The translations under genes were made by a program, and so were the position numbers. The notes below the pieces were generated by a model. The model was not told the DNA's origin. It made no database searches and saw only the letters and a list, made by a program, of their open reading frames with translations. From NCBI GenBank assembly GCA_003290165.1, contig QNQO01005754.1:62001-126000 (forward strand): a stretch of DNA of 64,000 bases, given 5' to 3'. Below, in pieces: positions 1 through 11,602 of this stretch (positions are counted from its first letter, which is position 1; each line of letters begins with the position of its first letter). The stretch is from Berberis thunbergii. Taxonomy: Eukaryota; Streptophyta; Magnoliopsida; Ranunculales; Berberidaceae.

Positions 1-787
1 TGCAAATCGAGCTGAATTTTGATGTGGTCGCAGAACTTTGGCGCGGTCCATCCCCATGGTTAGAGTGAGACTCCAATAGGCGCCCTGGCATACTATTCCA
101 TAGCCACATTACACTGGCGTTGTCACCAAAGCTCCTTTTTTATATTGGGTTAATTAGCAATACCCGTTATTATAAATAGAAAACTAGCGGTAACCCCCTT
201 ACATATCATAAATTAATATTACCCACAGACTCATAGTTTTCAGTCAGTGATTGACTGTTTGAAACAAGGGTAGGGTGCAAATTTTAAAATCAACCAAAAC
301 TAATTGCATCTCAAAGGAACTTCTAGTGGCCAAGATAAAATCTCATAAAACCATCGAGATAGTAATTCCAATATCGATGTAAATTAATGGAGAAGATTAA
401 ATAATAATAAAAAACCCACCAAAACCCATTTGTAGTGGCTAAGGGAGTTTTTGGATCCACTCTAAGAAATATTTCATTTACCCCAATACTTAATTTATCC
501 ACAAAAGATTTGCAGTTTACATATAAGGTGGAGTAAACTTTTTCTTATTTTGTTAAAAAATAAAAATAAAAAAATCTCGGTTCCAAGACCGTGATTGTTT
601 GTTTTGAAGACTATAAATCTCATTCCGACTCTTAGAGCTATAGATACAATTTCGGATCCGAGATTAGTTTTCTTGTAAATTTTTATTTTGTTTTTTTGTA
701 GCTACGGAGTCGATCAAAACCTACAAAGTTATTATTATTTTTTACTGACTCCTCATAATGAGAAAAAAATTTTAATTGCAAAGATAA
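1..787. other. Intergenic AT-rich DNA, nothing recognised
   Basis: No ORF with family resemblance, no RNA gene and no clear repeat boundary is visible. The stretch is AT-rich. The last bases before 788 (GATAA, 783-787) look like the left target duplication of the TRIM-like element that follows. Confidence 0.5.
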
Positions 788-1390
788 TGTTACGATCCTA
801 ATTAAGTAATTGGCTATCCGCCCCTTGATATCTCGGTCTTTTGAGGAGTATTGGTTGGTTTTTAACAATTGGTATCAAAGCTAAACCCAACATCTAAGGT
901 TTGGTTCTTAGGATGGGTGACCTAAAGGCTAATTAAAATAACTTAGTACCATGTATGACATAGTTCTAAGTAGTTGAATGCTAGTAGATGAATAAAGCTA
1001 CCAAAAGGGATAGGATTACCATCGGCCCAATGTCGATGGAGTGAGCTATCAAGGACGTCGACTTTGGAAGCATGGTGGGATGTTACGATTCTAGTTAAGT
1101 AATAGGTTTTTCGCTCCTTGACAGCACGGTCTTTTGAGGAGTATTGGTTAATTTATAATAGTTATTATTATAGCCAAACCCCACATCCAATGTTCGATTT
1201 TCAGGAGGGTCGACTTAGAGGCTGGATTAAACTAACTTAGTACTATGTATGAAAATAGTGCTAAGTTTTTTAATAATGGTAGGTGAGTGAAGCTACCAAA
1301 AGAGAAAGGGTTACCATTGCGCCAGTGTCTATAGAGTGGGCCAACAAAGACATCGACTTTGGAAGCATGGTGAAATATTACGATCCTAGT

Positions 1391-1791
1391 TGACGCCGGG
1401 CAGAATAGTGATTATCTTGCAAGCTAGTTCAACAAACAATTCACAAGGAATGATACAAGATATTCGCCCAAAAACACAGAGAAAATAATTCTAATGTTCA
1501 ATTAAATTACTCTAATCAATGGTATCCTACAATATTGAGGAAAAACTCTATTTATAGTGCTCAAATAACTTTCATAAGCAGCATATTCCTAAAAGAAAAA
1601 GTAGAATCAAATACTAAAATAACAAGTAGTCTATTCCTAAAAGAAAAAATAAAGTTTAATCCTAAAAGAAAACTAAAAAGACTCCTAATTAAATTGAAAG
1701 ATTACGAATAAGTTATTTAGTGAATAACTTTGAAAGCAAATTAGGAACCCTAGAAACCCAAATTATGAACTCTTGAAACCCTTTTGCATCA
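1391..1791 (-). repeat. 3' LTR of the Gypsy element
   Basis: This is a direct repeat of 12382-12750 with scattered substitutions and small indels. On the minus strand it begins TGATGCA and ends CGGCGTCA. The purine-rich tract preceding it on that strand marks it as the downstream LTR. Confidence 0.85.
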
Positions 1792-1903
1792 GTCGCCCCG
1801 GTTGAAAAGAACTCATCCTTGAGTACACAATAGCTTCATCGGAATCCTTTGGCGGCAGCCCATGAAGAAGATCCTCTGGTATCAGATCAAAAAACTATGC
1901 TAG

Positions 1904-2230
1904 CTACTGCTGCACCTCCTGCATCAGTCGTCTCAGTAGGAATGGTCCTTTCTTGACGAGGTGCCAACACAATCTTCTTCCCTTTGATGCTAAGGGAATA
2001 TGTATTTTTTCACCCATCATAGATAACACTGTGATCATACTGCCAATGCCTGCCTCACTGCCTTTATTTATCCACGACAATTTGAACGGCTTGGGATGAC
2101 GATCTGTCTTCAACTGCAATTTTTGGACAGCCTCTTCAGACACTACGTTCTCACAACTGCCACTGTCAATGATCATCTTGCAGACTTTATCAGCAACTGT
2201 GCAGGTCGTGTGAAAAATATTGGTTCTCAA
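1904..2230 (-). pseudogene. Gypsy retroviral-type aspartic protease fragment
   Basis: The product contains IIDSGSCENVVS, the active-site region of Gypsy aspartic proteases (DSG in place of the more usual D-G-S/D-T-G), followed by the typical KLQLKTDRHPKPFKLSW block. The last ~50 residues lose family resemblance and run straight into the polypurine tract and LTR. The C-terminal half of the protease and all of RT/RNase H/integrase have therefore been deleted. It is the 3' part of the gag-pol frame that starts near 12330. Confidence 0.7.
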
Positions 2231-2394
2231 CCAATTGCCCCTGAATCTCCCTTGGGAGTCAGTAGGCTCTTACAAACAACCAGAGTCTCATGGCCATCTC
2301 CATACAACACATCTCCATCTTCATCATCGTCATACACAGGCTCTCCAAGCTCCTCAGTTTTGTCTTCCTCAATCAGGAGATTGTTGCCCTTCTG

Positions 2395-2790
2395 AATAGC
2401 AGGCTTCCTGCACTCAATCGCTCTATGTCCCTGTTCATCACATCTAATCTTTGAGTTATAATTACTCTGCGGTGAATGCTAGGTAGGACAAGATTCTTTA
2501 GGGCGAACTGGCCGACTACTTTGATCACTTCTGATCATAGGCCTTATGTTCTGCTGTTTTCCACAGCAAGTGCACGCTGGTAGGCTTCAGAAACGGTCCT
2601 CAACGAGTGAAGTCGCTGAAATAAGGTTTGAGTGTAGCCGAAAGAAAGGAAGTGACCCTTCATCTTCTTCTTCATCTTCTCTCAATCAGTTATCTTAGCC
2701 TTGCCTTGTATGTCTCGTGATCGCTTCAACTGCTCCCACCACGCAGATGCTCTGCCTTTGAGTTGGATGGCAACCAATTTCACCTTGACA
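2395..2790 (-). pseudogene. Gypsy gag C-terminal part with zinc-knuckle remnant
   Basis: Minus-strand translation gives the conserved gag core around KGRASAWWEQLK (the G-x-A-x-x-WW signature of retrotransposon gag) at about 2740-2790. Further on, at about 2410-2460, there is a knuckle of the form C-x4-GHxxxEC in which the first cysteine pair is degraded. The CACTA at 2791 interrupts the gag frame exactly here; the upstream half resumes at 11969. Confidence 0.7.
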
Positions 2791-3050
2791 CACTACAAGA
2801 AAAATGTTGATTAATAGTGTTTTAAAACGCTATGGTAAGTTTGGCTTTTATAGCGTTTCAGAAATGCTATGGTAAGTATACATGGCAAAAAAAATTTTTT
2901 TTTTTTTTTTTTACTATCAAATGACTTTTTATTACATCTCATAAGTTTTATGTCTAGAAAATAAAAATTTTAATGTGCCAAACTTAAACATTTCCATGAA
3001 TAGAGGCAAAGTAATGTAATTAATTAATAAACTGTATTACATCGAGTCGG
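2791..3050. repeat. Left TIR and subterminal region of CACTA 1
   Basis: The CACTA terminus is followed by AAACGCTATGGTAAG-type subterminal motifs in both orientations, a poly-T tract and a conserved AT-rich block. The same 260-bp arrangement occurs inverted at about 32150-32507. Confidence 0.85.
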
Positions 3051-3204
3051 GACTCTGTGTTTCAAAAATACAATTTCATTTCCTGGAAGGCACAGTTTCA
3101 TTTCTGCCAATGGACAACTGCTCAAACAATGTCCTAGATTGAGATCTATGAGACGGCTGATCACTGCTAAACTTAGCACTCCTATCCAAATTTACCAATT
3201 GATC

Positions 3205-4143
3205 CTACATAAAGCTGCCAAAATTGGAGTCTCGAGGCCCATCCATGAAGGAACTGCTAGACTGAACTGTAGGGATCCTATATGAATGATCTGAAGATCT
3301 AGATCCAAAAGAATCCCTTCTTTCATAAGACGAGATAGGAGCACTGCCATTCCTTTCAGATGACTGATTGTTTTGAAGACCCATTTTCTGCTGGAACAAA
3401 TTCATGAAAACTCGTTTTGAGTTCCCATTATTTCCTCCAGCTTGAATCCATGAATTTGGGTCCTTAGACAACATGTGGACTTCAGCTTCCCTTTTCCGTT
3501 GCTCAGCTTCGAGATGCATTTGTTGAATTTGAGGATCCATCCATCCATTTGCAAGCTGCTCATTGGATTCAGAATAGTGGTTTCTAAAGGCATCCATATT
3601 TGAATCACTATACTGGTTGGGAGCTTTTTGGTGGTAAGAGCGATTGGCAGAATCCATTGTACCATATTGACCAATTGAGTGCATCTGGCTGTGGCTATCC
3701 TGCATGTCTAAACTTTGCGAATGACTCGTACCATTTATGACATCCATGTTCATACGAGGACTACCAGCAGGCAATGAAACCGACCTCTCAAATGCTGATG
3801 GACTTGGATTATAAAGCCTTTGCTGAAGTTGCTCCGGTACCGCATGATTTCTCTCAATATGGCTTAGTTGCTCCTCGTAGGGGATAGACCTCTGCCGCCG
3901 CTGGTAAGAGTCTAATGGACCAATTCCAGTCAACTGAGCCTGATGAGAATTAGAAACCTTAGAGACAAATTGACCAGATCTGTCCATAGACCATAGCTCA
4001 CCATTATGCATGTCTTCTTCTACTCCTGCTTTCGGCTTTGATGCCATTGAAAACTGCCTTGCCAGCCGTTGCTCTTGCTGAAGATGGAGCTGCTGATTCA
4101 GAGATGTCTGACCATGCTTTGCACCTGATAAATGATCCAGCAA
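3205..4143 (-). pseudogene. Captured Gln/Ser-rich protein exon, family not recognised
   Basis: This is an open 312-codon frame on the minus strand, by far the longest in the CACTA. The product is hydrophilic and rich in Gln, Ser, Asn, His and Met, with short blocks such as GIGPLDSYQRRQRS, EEQLSHIERNHAV and a basic stretch EAEQRKREAEVHML. No enzymatic motif or membrane segment is present. It looks like the C-terminal part of a large plant nuclear protein of low complexity. I could not assign a family. The first residues follow an intron-like stretch (poly-pyrimidine plus AG near 4145), so the ATG at 4143 is probably internal to an exon. Absence of stops over 939 bp suggests recent capture or selection. 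Confidence 0.5.
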
Positions 4144-4555
4144 ATCAACATAATGTTTTTATTGGTTGCAACGTTTTTTTATGAAGAAAATCTCGATGTC
4201 GTAAAAATATTCAGGGTATCTAGGGAATAAACTTTATCAACTTACAGGAGTAGGGACAATGACGCTTTGAGCAAACAAATATTGGATTGTAGAACTCCCA
4301 AAGCTTCTCATATTCCTCTATGGTCCACGCTCCCTTCATTTTGTCGCCACAACTGCATTATACGAAGCTCTGAAACCCAGCCATATAGAAATGACATGCA
4401 GCTGCTCGTCTTCATCTGTTCATGGTTATGCATGCTGATCATTCGTGCTTCTCAAGTAACCTTAATTCAAACCTAAACACCAATACAAAGAAAATCTTCA
4501 AACTTAACCACACACCACCACCACCACAAAAACGGTGAAATTAACAAAACTACAC
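4144..4555. other. Intron-like stretch of CACTA 1 with an unassigned coding-like patch
   Basis: Minus-strand sequence around 4270-4380 can be translated for ~35 residues between splice-like signals, but I cannot place it in a family. The rest is AT-rich and intron-like. It lies between the RIX1-like exons and the Gln-rich exon. Confidence 0.3.
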
Positions 4556-4734
4556 CTGAACATGATAAGGATTAGCAAGCATCATAGAGCAGGACAGTAT
4601 CAGAGTAGACACTCTGGAGATCAGCAGTTGACTAGTTTGATAACAAGTCTCTCTTGCTACCTGACTTCCCATGGGAGAAAGGGGATCCTTTCCAGGTGGA
4701 ACTAGGAGCCTCATAGCTTCACAAGATCTGATTT
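4556..4734 (-). pseudogene. Captured exon of a RIX1/PELP1-like ribosome-biogenesis gene (second exon)
   Basis: Between an acceptor (TTGCAG, ending at 4735) and a donor (CAG/GTGTAG at 4556/4555) the minus strand encodes 59 codons including AMRLLVPPGKDPL and LLISRVSTLILSCSMM. This resembles the region of the plant PELP1/RIX1 N-terminal-domain family around its VPPGKDPPPPLGG motif. These proteins act in nucleolar pre-60S maturation. The frame joins in phase with the exon at 4812-4922. No other part of the gene is visible, so this is a transposon-captured fragment. Confidence 0.6.
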
Positions 4735-4811
4735 CTGCAATATAGGAACATCATAATCATAAGAACATAAATAAGTAAATATATAAAAGCATGCAACAAC
4801 ATGATCCATAC

Positions 4812-4922
4812 CTTCTTCCAGACCTTGGAAGGCATCATTAAGGTGAATATTTATTGACATCAATATCTTTTGCATCATTAAGGACCAGCTATCATCATCT
4901 CCTCTTGCCTTTGGGAGCATTG
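4812..4922 (-). pseudogene. Captured exon of a RIX1/PELP1-like gene (first exon of the pair)
   Basis: Flanked by an acceptor-like TTAG (ending at 4923) and a donor GAAG/GTATGG (4812/4811), the exon encodes SWSLMMQKILMSINIHLND followed by AFQGLEE. This is the block directly upstream of the VPPGKDP region in RIX1/PELP1-like proteins. Splicing to 4734 is in frame, and exon order and orientation follow the parental gene. Introns are retained, so capture was at the DNA level. Confidence 0.6.
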
Positions 4923-7117
4923 CTAAGCATTGGGAAAATTTCTTAACATTGAGTAGGAAAGCCAGGTCACAATCTAACTAGATGAAATCGAATATATAAT
5001 GAAAATTTCCTGCAATAGCAACGCAAAGTTTTTATCTTAAACAACTAGAAATATCAGTCACCTTTAACACATTTGTACTGCATTTCCCCGACATGATCTT
5101 CGAAACAATTACAGCTTCAGCTTGAGAAGAAACATATCAACATCTTATCATGTATGCATTAGCCTGAGCACTCGAAGTTCATTGTGACAAAGACAAAAAA
5201 CACCATGTTGGTGATCAAGCAAAAGAAAATAAAATGTATTATTTTCACTTCCTGTTGCTGAAAGAAATGTTGAATGATCTAAACATTTTTGTGATGATGA
5301 ATGTACATAATGTTTCAAGGGAAAAAAACGGAACGAAAGCAAGAAGAAGAAGAACAAAAAATGGCAGTAAAATAACCAAATATAATCATGTCAATGGTAG
5401 TCATTGTCGGACACCTCGTAATCCCTCTTGGACACCGACACACATGTCGGTGTCATTGTTACATAGGTTTTCACTTGTCAAAAACTGAGGTGTTAGGGCT
5501 ATTGGCTTGTACTAAGCAATTAGTTAAATAAATGAGGCAAGTTTGGAGGGGCAGTGCATTTAGAGGTTTATCCTATTGTTAAGGAAGCTTTGGAAAAAAA
5601 AAAAAAAAAAAAAAACAGGAAGCACTACACTATAGAAAAGATTACATTTCGCATAAGGAACAAAACCGTATGGGATCTTATGAAGGCAAAAATAACACTC
5701 ACGGCTTCATAATGGCGATACACTGCAGATGGAAAGGAATTCACAAGGGTGCATGACAAATCAACTGCTAGTTCACCTTTCATGGAAGATAATTATATGT
5801 CTAAACCAGCAAGTAACATTGGAATACTCATCCATGTCTTTTCTCTGAATGTTATCTGAATGATTATATGTCTATATATAGATATCTATATAAATACATA
5901 TGGGCAAATGAACGAGGCTATGGTACTTTGGATTAGGCAGTGTTTGGTTGAGGGGGTAGGAAAGTAAACAAGTTTCTATGGGTCCACACTAATATTAATA
6001 TCTATATGATATTTTTTACCCCCATACATGGGGTTATATTCTTCTTCGACACTCCACCCGCAAATCAAACTATCGTAAAGGACTCGAGTGGCTACAACTT
6101 TCTCAACCTTAAACCTCATCATGCTTCAAGGACCAGATTTTTTTCCCACTACAACAGGACCAATTCCTAACTGAGACAATGAGACCAATCCAAACCAAGT
6201 CATTTATCACATGGTCAATGTTTCAAAACAATACAACAAAGGATGGTGCTTAACTAGCCAAATTCTTGTGTTGTAAGTGCAACCCTCATTAGCATGCATC
6301 TAAAATGTATATTCCATAAAAGTCATAATAGCAAATAGTCAATGTAGTTTCAAGGGTTCAAGGATCTCTAGTAGTGTGAATGAACAATTTCTAGAAAATC
6401 ATACAAAAGTCATCATAGTGCTCCACGTGACAATTTTATGTTGGGTTTTATAGCGTGATCATCAATATAACTTTGAAGCTAGAATTTACTTTAGTTTCTG
6501 CCTTCTTTTTATTTCGATCACCAAAACCATTACATGCATTGAACCCTATATTTGTGAACCAATATCAAATCAGTAATACCAAATTTATTGCAAGTCTACA
6601 AAAGATAAAAGACATCATATATGGATCATTTCTAAGAATATAATTATCACTGAGTGTTGCTTCTTTGAATCTATATTAGATAGAATCCACCAGATACAAA
6701 CGCTTCAATCAGTCCCAGAAAATCAAAAGGTGAGAAGGTACCAATAGACCTTTAAGAAAAAAAAAATGTGTGCATGACTTCTGATCTGCACAACTGTCTT
6801 CGTCCCAATATGTTCTGTACAAAACAAAACCAGAAAATAGGAGAACAAACAGATCTCTAATCAAGAGGCATCGCATACTATAATTCGAGTATCATATCCA
6901 AATTCAAGGCTAAACCAAAATACGAATATTCTTGAACAACAACCCAAAATCCTTCTGGAGCAGTATAAAATGGAGTAACTTCAATTTAGAGTTTAAAGTG
7001 CTAAATCTAAACAATACTTATGGTCCAATTAGAATATGACCTTCAATCCGCTGCCACGCTCTTCCATATAGTGCTAAAATGCATCGAAGATGCACAGGTA
7101 TAAACTGTATATGGTAC
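4923..7117. other. Non-coding interior of CACTA 1
   Basis: AT-rich, intron-like DNA with no convincing coding region. It contains a poly-A tract near 5590 and short microsatellite-like TATA runs near 5880. Confidence 0.4.
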
Positions 7118-7282
7118 CTGCCAGATGTCACTGCGAATGGCTTTTTCCCACGAAGGCTGTAGGAGCGGAGATAATGGTTTCTGCATCTTGGCAAACATAC
7201 TTCCATGCTGAGCACAACCATCATGATCATAAACTGCAGCCTCGAGCACATCCTCATTACGCATGTTTGATTGTGTATTCAT
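7118..7282 (-). pseudogene. Captured exon-like open block of 55 codons, family unknown
   Basis: An acceptor (CAACAG, ending at 7283) and a donor (GCAG/GTACC at 7118/7117) bound exactly 55 open codons on the minus strand, containing NEDVLEAAVYDHDGCAQHG and FAKMQKPLSPLLQPSWEKA. The composition is protein-like but I recognise no family. It may belong to the same captured gene as the Gln/Ser-rich exon or to another one. Confidence 0.35.
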
Positions 7283-8789
7283 CTGTTGACAACATATGTT
7301 CAAAAACTTGATCAGATTAGAGATCTATAATCTATAGACATATTAACTGATACAAAGATAATGAGAAGTTCTAAATATACTACAATGCATGAACTATAGC
7401 TTCTTACTTTCAAAGCAACAAAACTTGTATCTCTCTAGTCTTTGTTCTCTACTACTCAAACTGATAAAATTTATGTATGGCCAATTTAGCTAATATAGCA
7501 AAAGAGTAGCTAATGCATGAAAATTAAATTGAGTTTATATTTCAAAAATTATTTTTTGCTCAACATGCGATTCATATGCTATTTAGTACAATACACAAGA
7601 ATAGAAATGGACAACAAACAAATGGATAAATTTTTCAAGTTCATGAGAATCAGGTTGTTAGATGAACCTGCTGAATTGGGAAATCATTCACTTCTTCATC
7701 TATATACAAAGATCACAACTTGGGTTAAAATGACATTTACAACAAATAGTTGAAGCAAGTTTGGCAAGTGAAGTGAACTGACCTGAAATTTCAGCTTTCG
7801 GAGTCACTGTATCCAGCTTCTCTACACCATTAACCCTTCAAAATTTTCGGACTCCATGAAGCTATTTTGATGAGTCTGCAATCATGTCTGATAGTAATGT
7901 TATCAAACCTGCATAAAAACACAAGTTCACTTAAGTTCACTTCACTAGAGCATACAGAAGTTCTGTTGTGACATAAAAACACAACTTCTGTTGTGACATT
8001 TACATAAAAACATAACTTCACTATCACATAAGTTCACCTGCATAAAAACACAGAAGTTCACTTCACTTCACGTCCATAAAAACACCTACATAAAGACACA
8101 AAATTTGTGAGTTGTCTCTCTCATCATCCTTTGAAGTTAAGCGCTTAATAAAACACTCTAAACATTTTGGGGAAATCTCTTCATATTATTCCAACCAATC
8201 TCCTCATATCTATCTCTCAAAACTCCCTAAAAACTATGTAGATGAATACAACTCCCTAAAATGCAAAATCAATTGACATCTGAAGCAGTGAAACATCTTA
8301 TTATGCAATACATAAACTAACATTTAATAGTATTCTACAGCATTACACAACAGCAACATTACAGCATTAACAACATTACATGTGCAACATTAACAACAAC
8401 GGTAACAACATTACATAGTAACATTACAGCATTAACATTCATATAACATTCATATAACATAGAAGTGATGGTGGTTTAGCATCACAAGTTTGAGATGCAT
8501 TTAGCTATCTAGCACCATTAGCAGTTCTGGTGGATCCAACCACCTTCTTTTGGTCTCTATAAAGCACCCTTTCAATCTCATCAACACTTAAGATAAGAGT
8601 TCTCTCTTTGCTAACACTGCCACTGATTCTGAAAAAAAACATATATCTAATAACATGTATTATGTTTGTGGGCAATTGTCAGCAAGCCACTTAAAAGATG
8701 ATAATCCATAAAGAACCCATATAAATATTTGAGAAAATAAGAAATTATCTTTTGAAGTTTTTAATCAAATAAAGTGCAAGATCAGTTCC
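7283..8789. other. Non-coding interior of CACTA 1 with short-period repeats
   Basis: Around 7905-8095 the motifs ACATAAAAACAC and AGTTCACTTC recur, and around 8320-8465 ACATTAACA-type motifs recur. No gene is recognised. A short minus-strand open stretch near 8525-8640 cannot be assigned. Confidence 0.4.
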
Positions 8790-9320
8790 TCAGTGTCCTA
8801 TGAGGTAGGAACTTGTGAGTTGTTTTTCATTGTAGCAAGGCATCAATGCATTTTTGGTGTTTTTCAATGTTTTTTTTCTAGCTTCAGAAAATTGTAGCTC
8901 TACCATACCATCTGGTAGAGTTACAACCTGATTGAGCTGACTAGAAGGAGGTTTCCTACGATCAGCTTGAACGTGCCATGTTTCAGGTAGGGTGACTTGG
9001 TTCCAGTGTATTGTTTTTGGAACAATAACACTAGTCTTGTCCTTATTGGCCTGGAAAAGGATGGTATATCCTTTGTCAGACTCCGTCAAAGCTTTTGGGC
9101 TTAGTTGAGTCTTCATGGCCTTGAAGGTGATCTTGTAGATGAGGGCAAGAGGTTCAGAACCTTCTAGCATATCGAAGCCAGAGGTCTGAAGATTGAGAGT
9201 GAGTGTTTTAAGGATGTTTGGATCCCTGAAAGACACTGAGAAATTGGGATAACAGTCGAAATATACTGATCCCATCGCAAGGGTTTCGCACCCAGGACTA
9301 CTAGGTTTAAGCAAGAACAA
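8790..9320 (-). CDS. ORF resembling a 30K-superfamily viral movement protein
   Basis: An intact 176-codon minus-strand ORF. Residues ~15-130 resemble the core of 30K-type movement proteins found in caulimovirid-related endogenous sequences. There is a FDCYPNFSVSF-like strand, an aspartate in FRDPNILKTL, the block GSEPLALIYKI, and a glycine 51 residues after the Asp. This fits the diffuse L-x-D-x(50-70)-G signature of the superfamily. Such proteins move viral nucleic acid through plasmodesmata. No capsid, protease or reverse transcriptase lies beside it, so this is an isolated, presumably captured gene or an old endogenous relic. The call rests on pattern recall. Confidence 0.5.
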   Translation of the reverse strand: MFLLKPSSPGCETLAMGSVYFDCYPNFSVSFRDPNILKTLTLNLQTSGFDMLEGSEPLALIYKITFKAMKTQLSPKALTESDKGYTILFQANKDKTSVIVPKTIHWNQVTLPETWHVQADRRKPPSSQLNQVVTLPDGMVELQFSEARKKTLKNTKNALMPCYNEKQLTSSYLIGH

Positions 9321-10893
9321 AAATTTACAGTCTAGAATAGAAAATGCATAACAGGAGAAAAAAGAAGATACAGAAATAGTAATGCATACAGATAGAAGAC
9401 AATGAAAATTACGATAAACATTTTTGAAGATAATTTTTTGAACAGTTCAAGAGAACGGTGCCGATACTAGGTTATCGCTAGTATAACGAGATGTTCACCC
9501 AAGAGTTGTTTTTAGAATTAGTTTTGGAAAACAAATAATAAAAGATAATATACTTTTATAAATAAAAATAAAATACTTACATGAAAGAGAAGAATTACAG
9601 TGGTAATGAACATAGGAAAAGAGAGAGCTACTAGCTGCTAAGGGTTACATCAGGGATGGAATTTTATCGCTACAAAGGTCTTATCCCCAAGTGTCTAGGA
9701 TGAGCTGAAACAAATTTAAATGTGATTAAGGTTTATATGTATTTTAATTATTGAAGGATCATATAAGTTAAAATCTCATCAATCACAAATTATCTTTGTA
9801 TTTTATATGTATGAAGGCTGAGCCAAACATTTGAACAGTCTAAATGTCTCAACGTCGCTATCTTGGGCGTGATAATAAATGAACTTTAACCAAAATGATT
9901 GCCTTCGCATGGATAGTGGAACGGGATTGATCTTTGAATTGTGATCGCACCTAAATTGTACTTGGGTATTGAAACACAATGGTTATTGAAACAGAAGAAA
10001 ATAATGATTGTATACTAAGCATAATAAGCATTCACTCTGATTTGTGAAAGATACAGTCAAAGACTACCAAATCTTTGTTCCGATTTCCATATCTTTAACA
10101 AAACTACACTACAATCTCTATCACAGTATTTGTCTGTGTAGATATATATATTTCTCCCTTTCTGGCCTTGCCTCTAAAAAAAATTGTAAATTTTCTCACT
10201 TTTTATAAGATAGTTGAGTTTTCCTTTTTATAGTCTACATTTTTTTTTTCTTTTTGTCTGTCTCTATGTGTGGATACATGATATGAAATTCCTTAATGGT
10301 GTGTTGGCCCTCACATTCCTTGTTCATAGTGCAATGAATAAAACTTGTTGACATAAATAGATTTTATGCTTTTGTTGTTGCTTTAAACATTTATGAGCAA
10401 CATTTTAAGATTTATGCGGTGCATCGAGGCCTAATTGACTGAAATACATGTAAAAGAAACTAGTTTTTGTTATGAACTGACTTACTGAAGCTATTTTGAT
10501 GCTATTTCTGCAGGATGGAAGCAATCCTATTCAGTTCACCGACAGATTCCTCAGCAATAGATTGAGTAGTCTTGGCATATTTTAGCAGTGCTGGCAAAGA
10601 AAGGAGATAAAGGATGTTATATTTGCAATTGTAACACTAAATTTGTAGAAGTAATTGAAGTGAGATGTATTGAATGACAAGAGGGCTATTCGAGATGCCC
10701 AATCTCCTGTAGATCAATTGCTCAATGTACAATCTGCTTACAAATGAATGAATACTTCTTTCTCTCCCAGTTCTCCTATTTATACAAGAAGCTAACATAC
10801 ACTAACAATATTGACATCAATGCTAACAGAGCAACTAACACCCATCTAACAGAGCTAACAACCTGACAGAGCAACTAACACCCATTCTAACAG
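9321..10893. other. Non-coding interior of CACTA 1
   Basis: No coding region recognised. It holds the 44-bp hairpin at 9453-9496 and otherwise AT-rich intron-like sequence. Confidence 0.4.
9453..9496 (+). repeat. 44-bp conserved hairpin repeat, copy A
   Basis: An imperfect palindrome. Outer arms are GAAC and GTTC; inner arms ATACTAG and CTAGTAT; the loop-side bases are GTTATCG. The same 44-bp unit occurs at 57655-57698, 58166-58209 and, inverted, at 43887-43930, with conserved arms and varied loops. Confidence 0.75.
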
Positions 10894-11022
10894 CCAATGG
10901 CATGACAGCTCAACGGTTAGAGCTTAGCGGATGGTACCACTAGGTCTTGAGTTCAAACCCAGCTTGCGGCATCTTTAGTGGGTTCTGGGATACTATAAAA
11001 ACCATGCTTGCCTTTCAAAAAA
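10894..11022 (+). mobile_element. tRNA-derived SINE
   Basis: A 129-bp insertion ends in an A-run and is flanked by 16-bp near-perfect target duplications (10878-10893 and 11023-11038; one mismatch). The 5' part contains AGCTCAACGGTTAGAGC, matching a tRNA D-arm/box A. Further in, GAGTTCAAACCC matches box B. This is the standard internal pol III promoter layout of plant SINEs. Confidence 0.8.
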
Positions 11023-11374
11023 ACACTCATTCTAACAGAGCTAACAACCTGACAGAGCAACTCTAACAACAATACTAACCTGACAGAGCAACATGATCTT
11101 GAATTGGCTGCTATTATCTTTGCATTGAAAATATGAAGACATTATCTTTAAGATGAGACATTTGAAATTTATACTCATCATAAGAGTTTGAATTATATAT
11201 TCACACAGAAAGAACTGAATATGAGACAACGACGATTGATGGAGTTGATTGAATACTAACCTCGAAGATAAATCGAAAAATTTTTGATTAAAACATTACA
11301 TACTCATAGATTCATACTTCTAATTGATAGAAAACAACAAAATAGATTGAACCAATTGAAATCGAAAACATACC

Positions 11375-11602
11375 GTAGAACCTCTTTGTGAAGTCAGTCC
11401 TTCGGAGAGTGTTCGAAGCCCTAACTCGAAGATTTTGCGAAATTCAAGAAAACAAGTGATCTACCGCGCAAACGGACGTCGAAATCACGTAGAACCTCTT
11501 CGTGAAGTCAGTCCTTCGAAGAGTGTTCAAAGCCCTAACTCAAAGATTTTGCGAAATTCGAGAAAACAAGTGATCTACCACGCAAACGGACGTCGAAATC
11601 AA
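11375..11602. repeat. Tandem duplication, 114-bp period
   Basis: Two adjacent copies start at 11375 and 11489. They share GTAGAACCTCT, TTTTGCGAAATTC and GCAAACGGACGTCGAAATCA with a handful of substitutions. They lie inside the right part of CACTA 1, before a GC-richer stretch near 11640-11780. Confidence 0.8.

Noticed and set aside
905..930. AGGATGGGTGACCT resembles the internal control region of 5S rRNA, as in Cassandra TRIMs
   Set aside because: Only ~14 bp match, it lies in the internal part rather than in the LTR, and the second tandem unit does not keep it.
5930..6075. GTGTTTGG-type MITE end
   Set aside because: One end-like motif only; the opposite end near 6065 does not pair convincingly and no TSD was found.
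7905..8095. Regularly spaced short repeats reminiscent of a CRISPR-like layout
   Set aside because: Repeats are short, degenerate and AT-rich, spacers are not unique, and this is a plant nuclear sequence.
10900..10990. Possible tRNA gene (D-arm and T-arm like motifs)
   Set aside because: No cloverleaf closes and the sequence has a SINE tail and TSDs; it is a tRNA-derived SINE.
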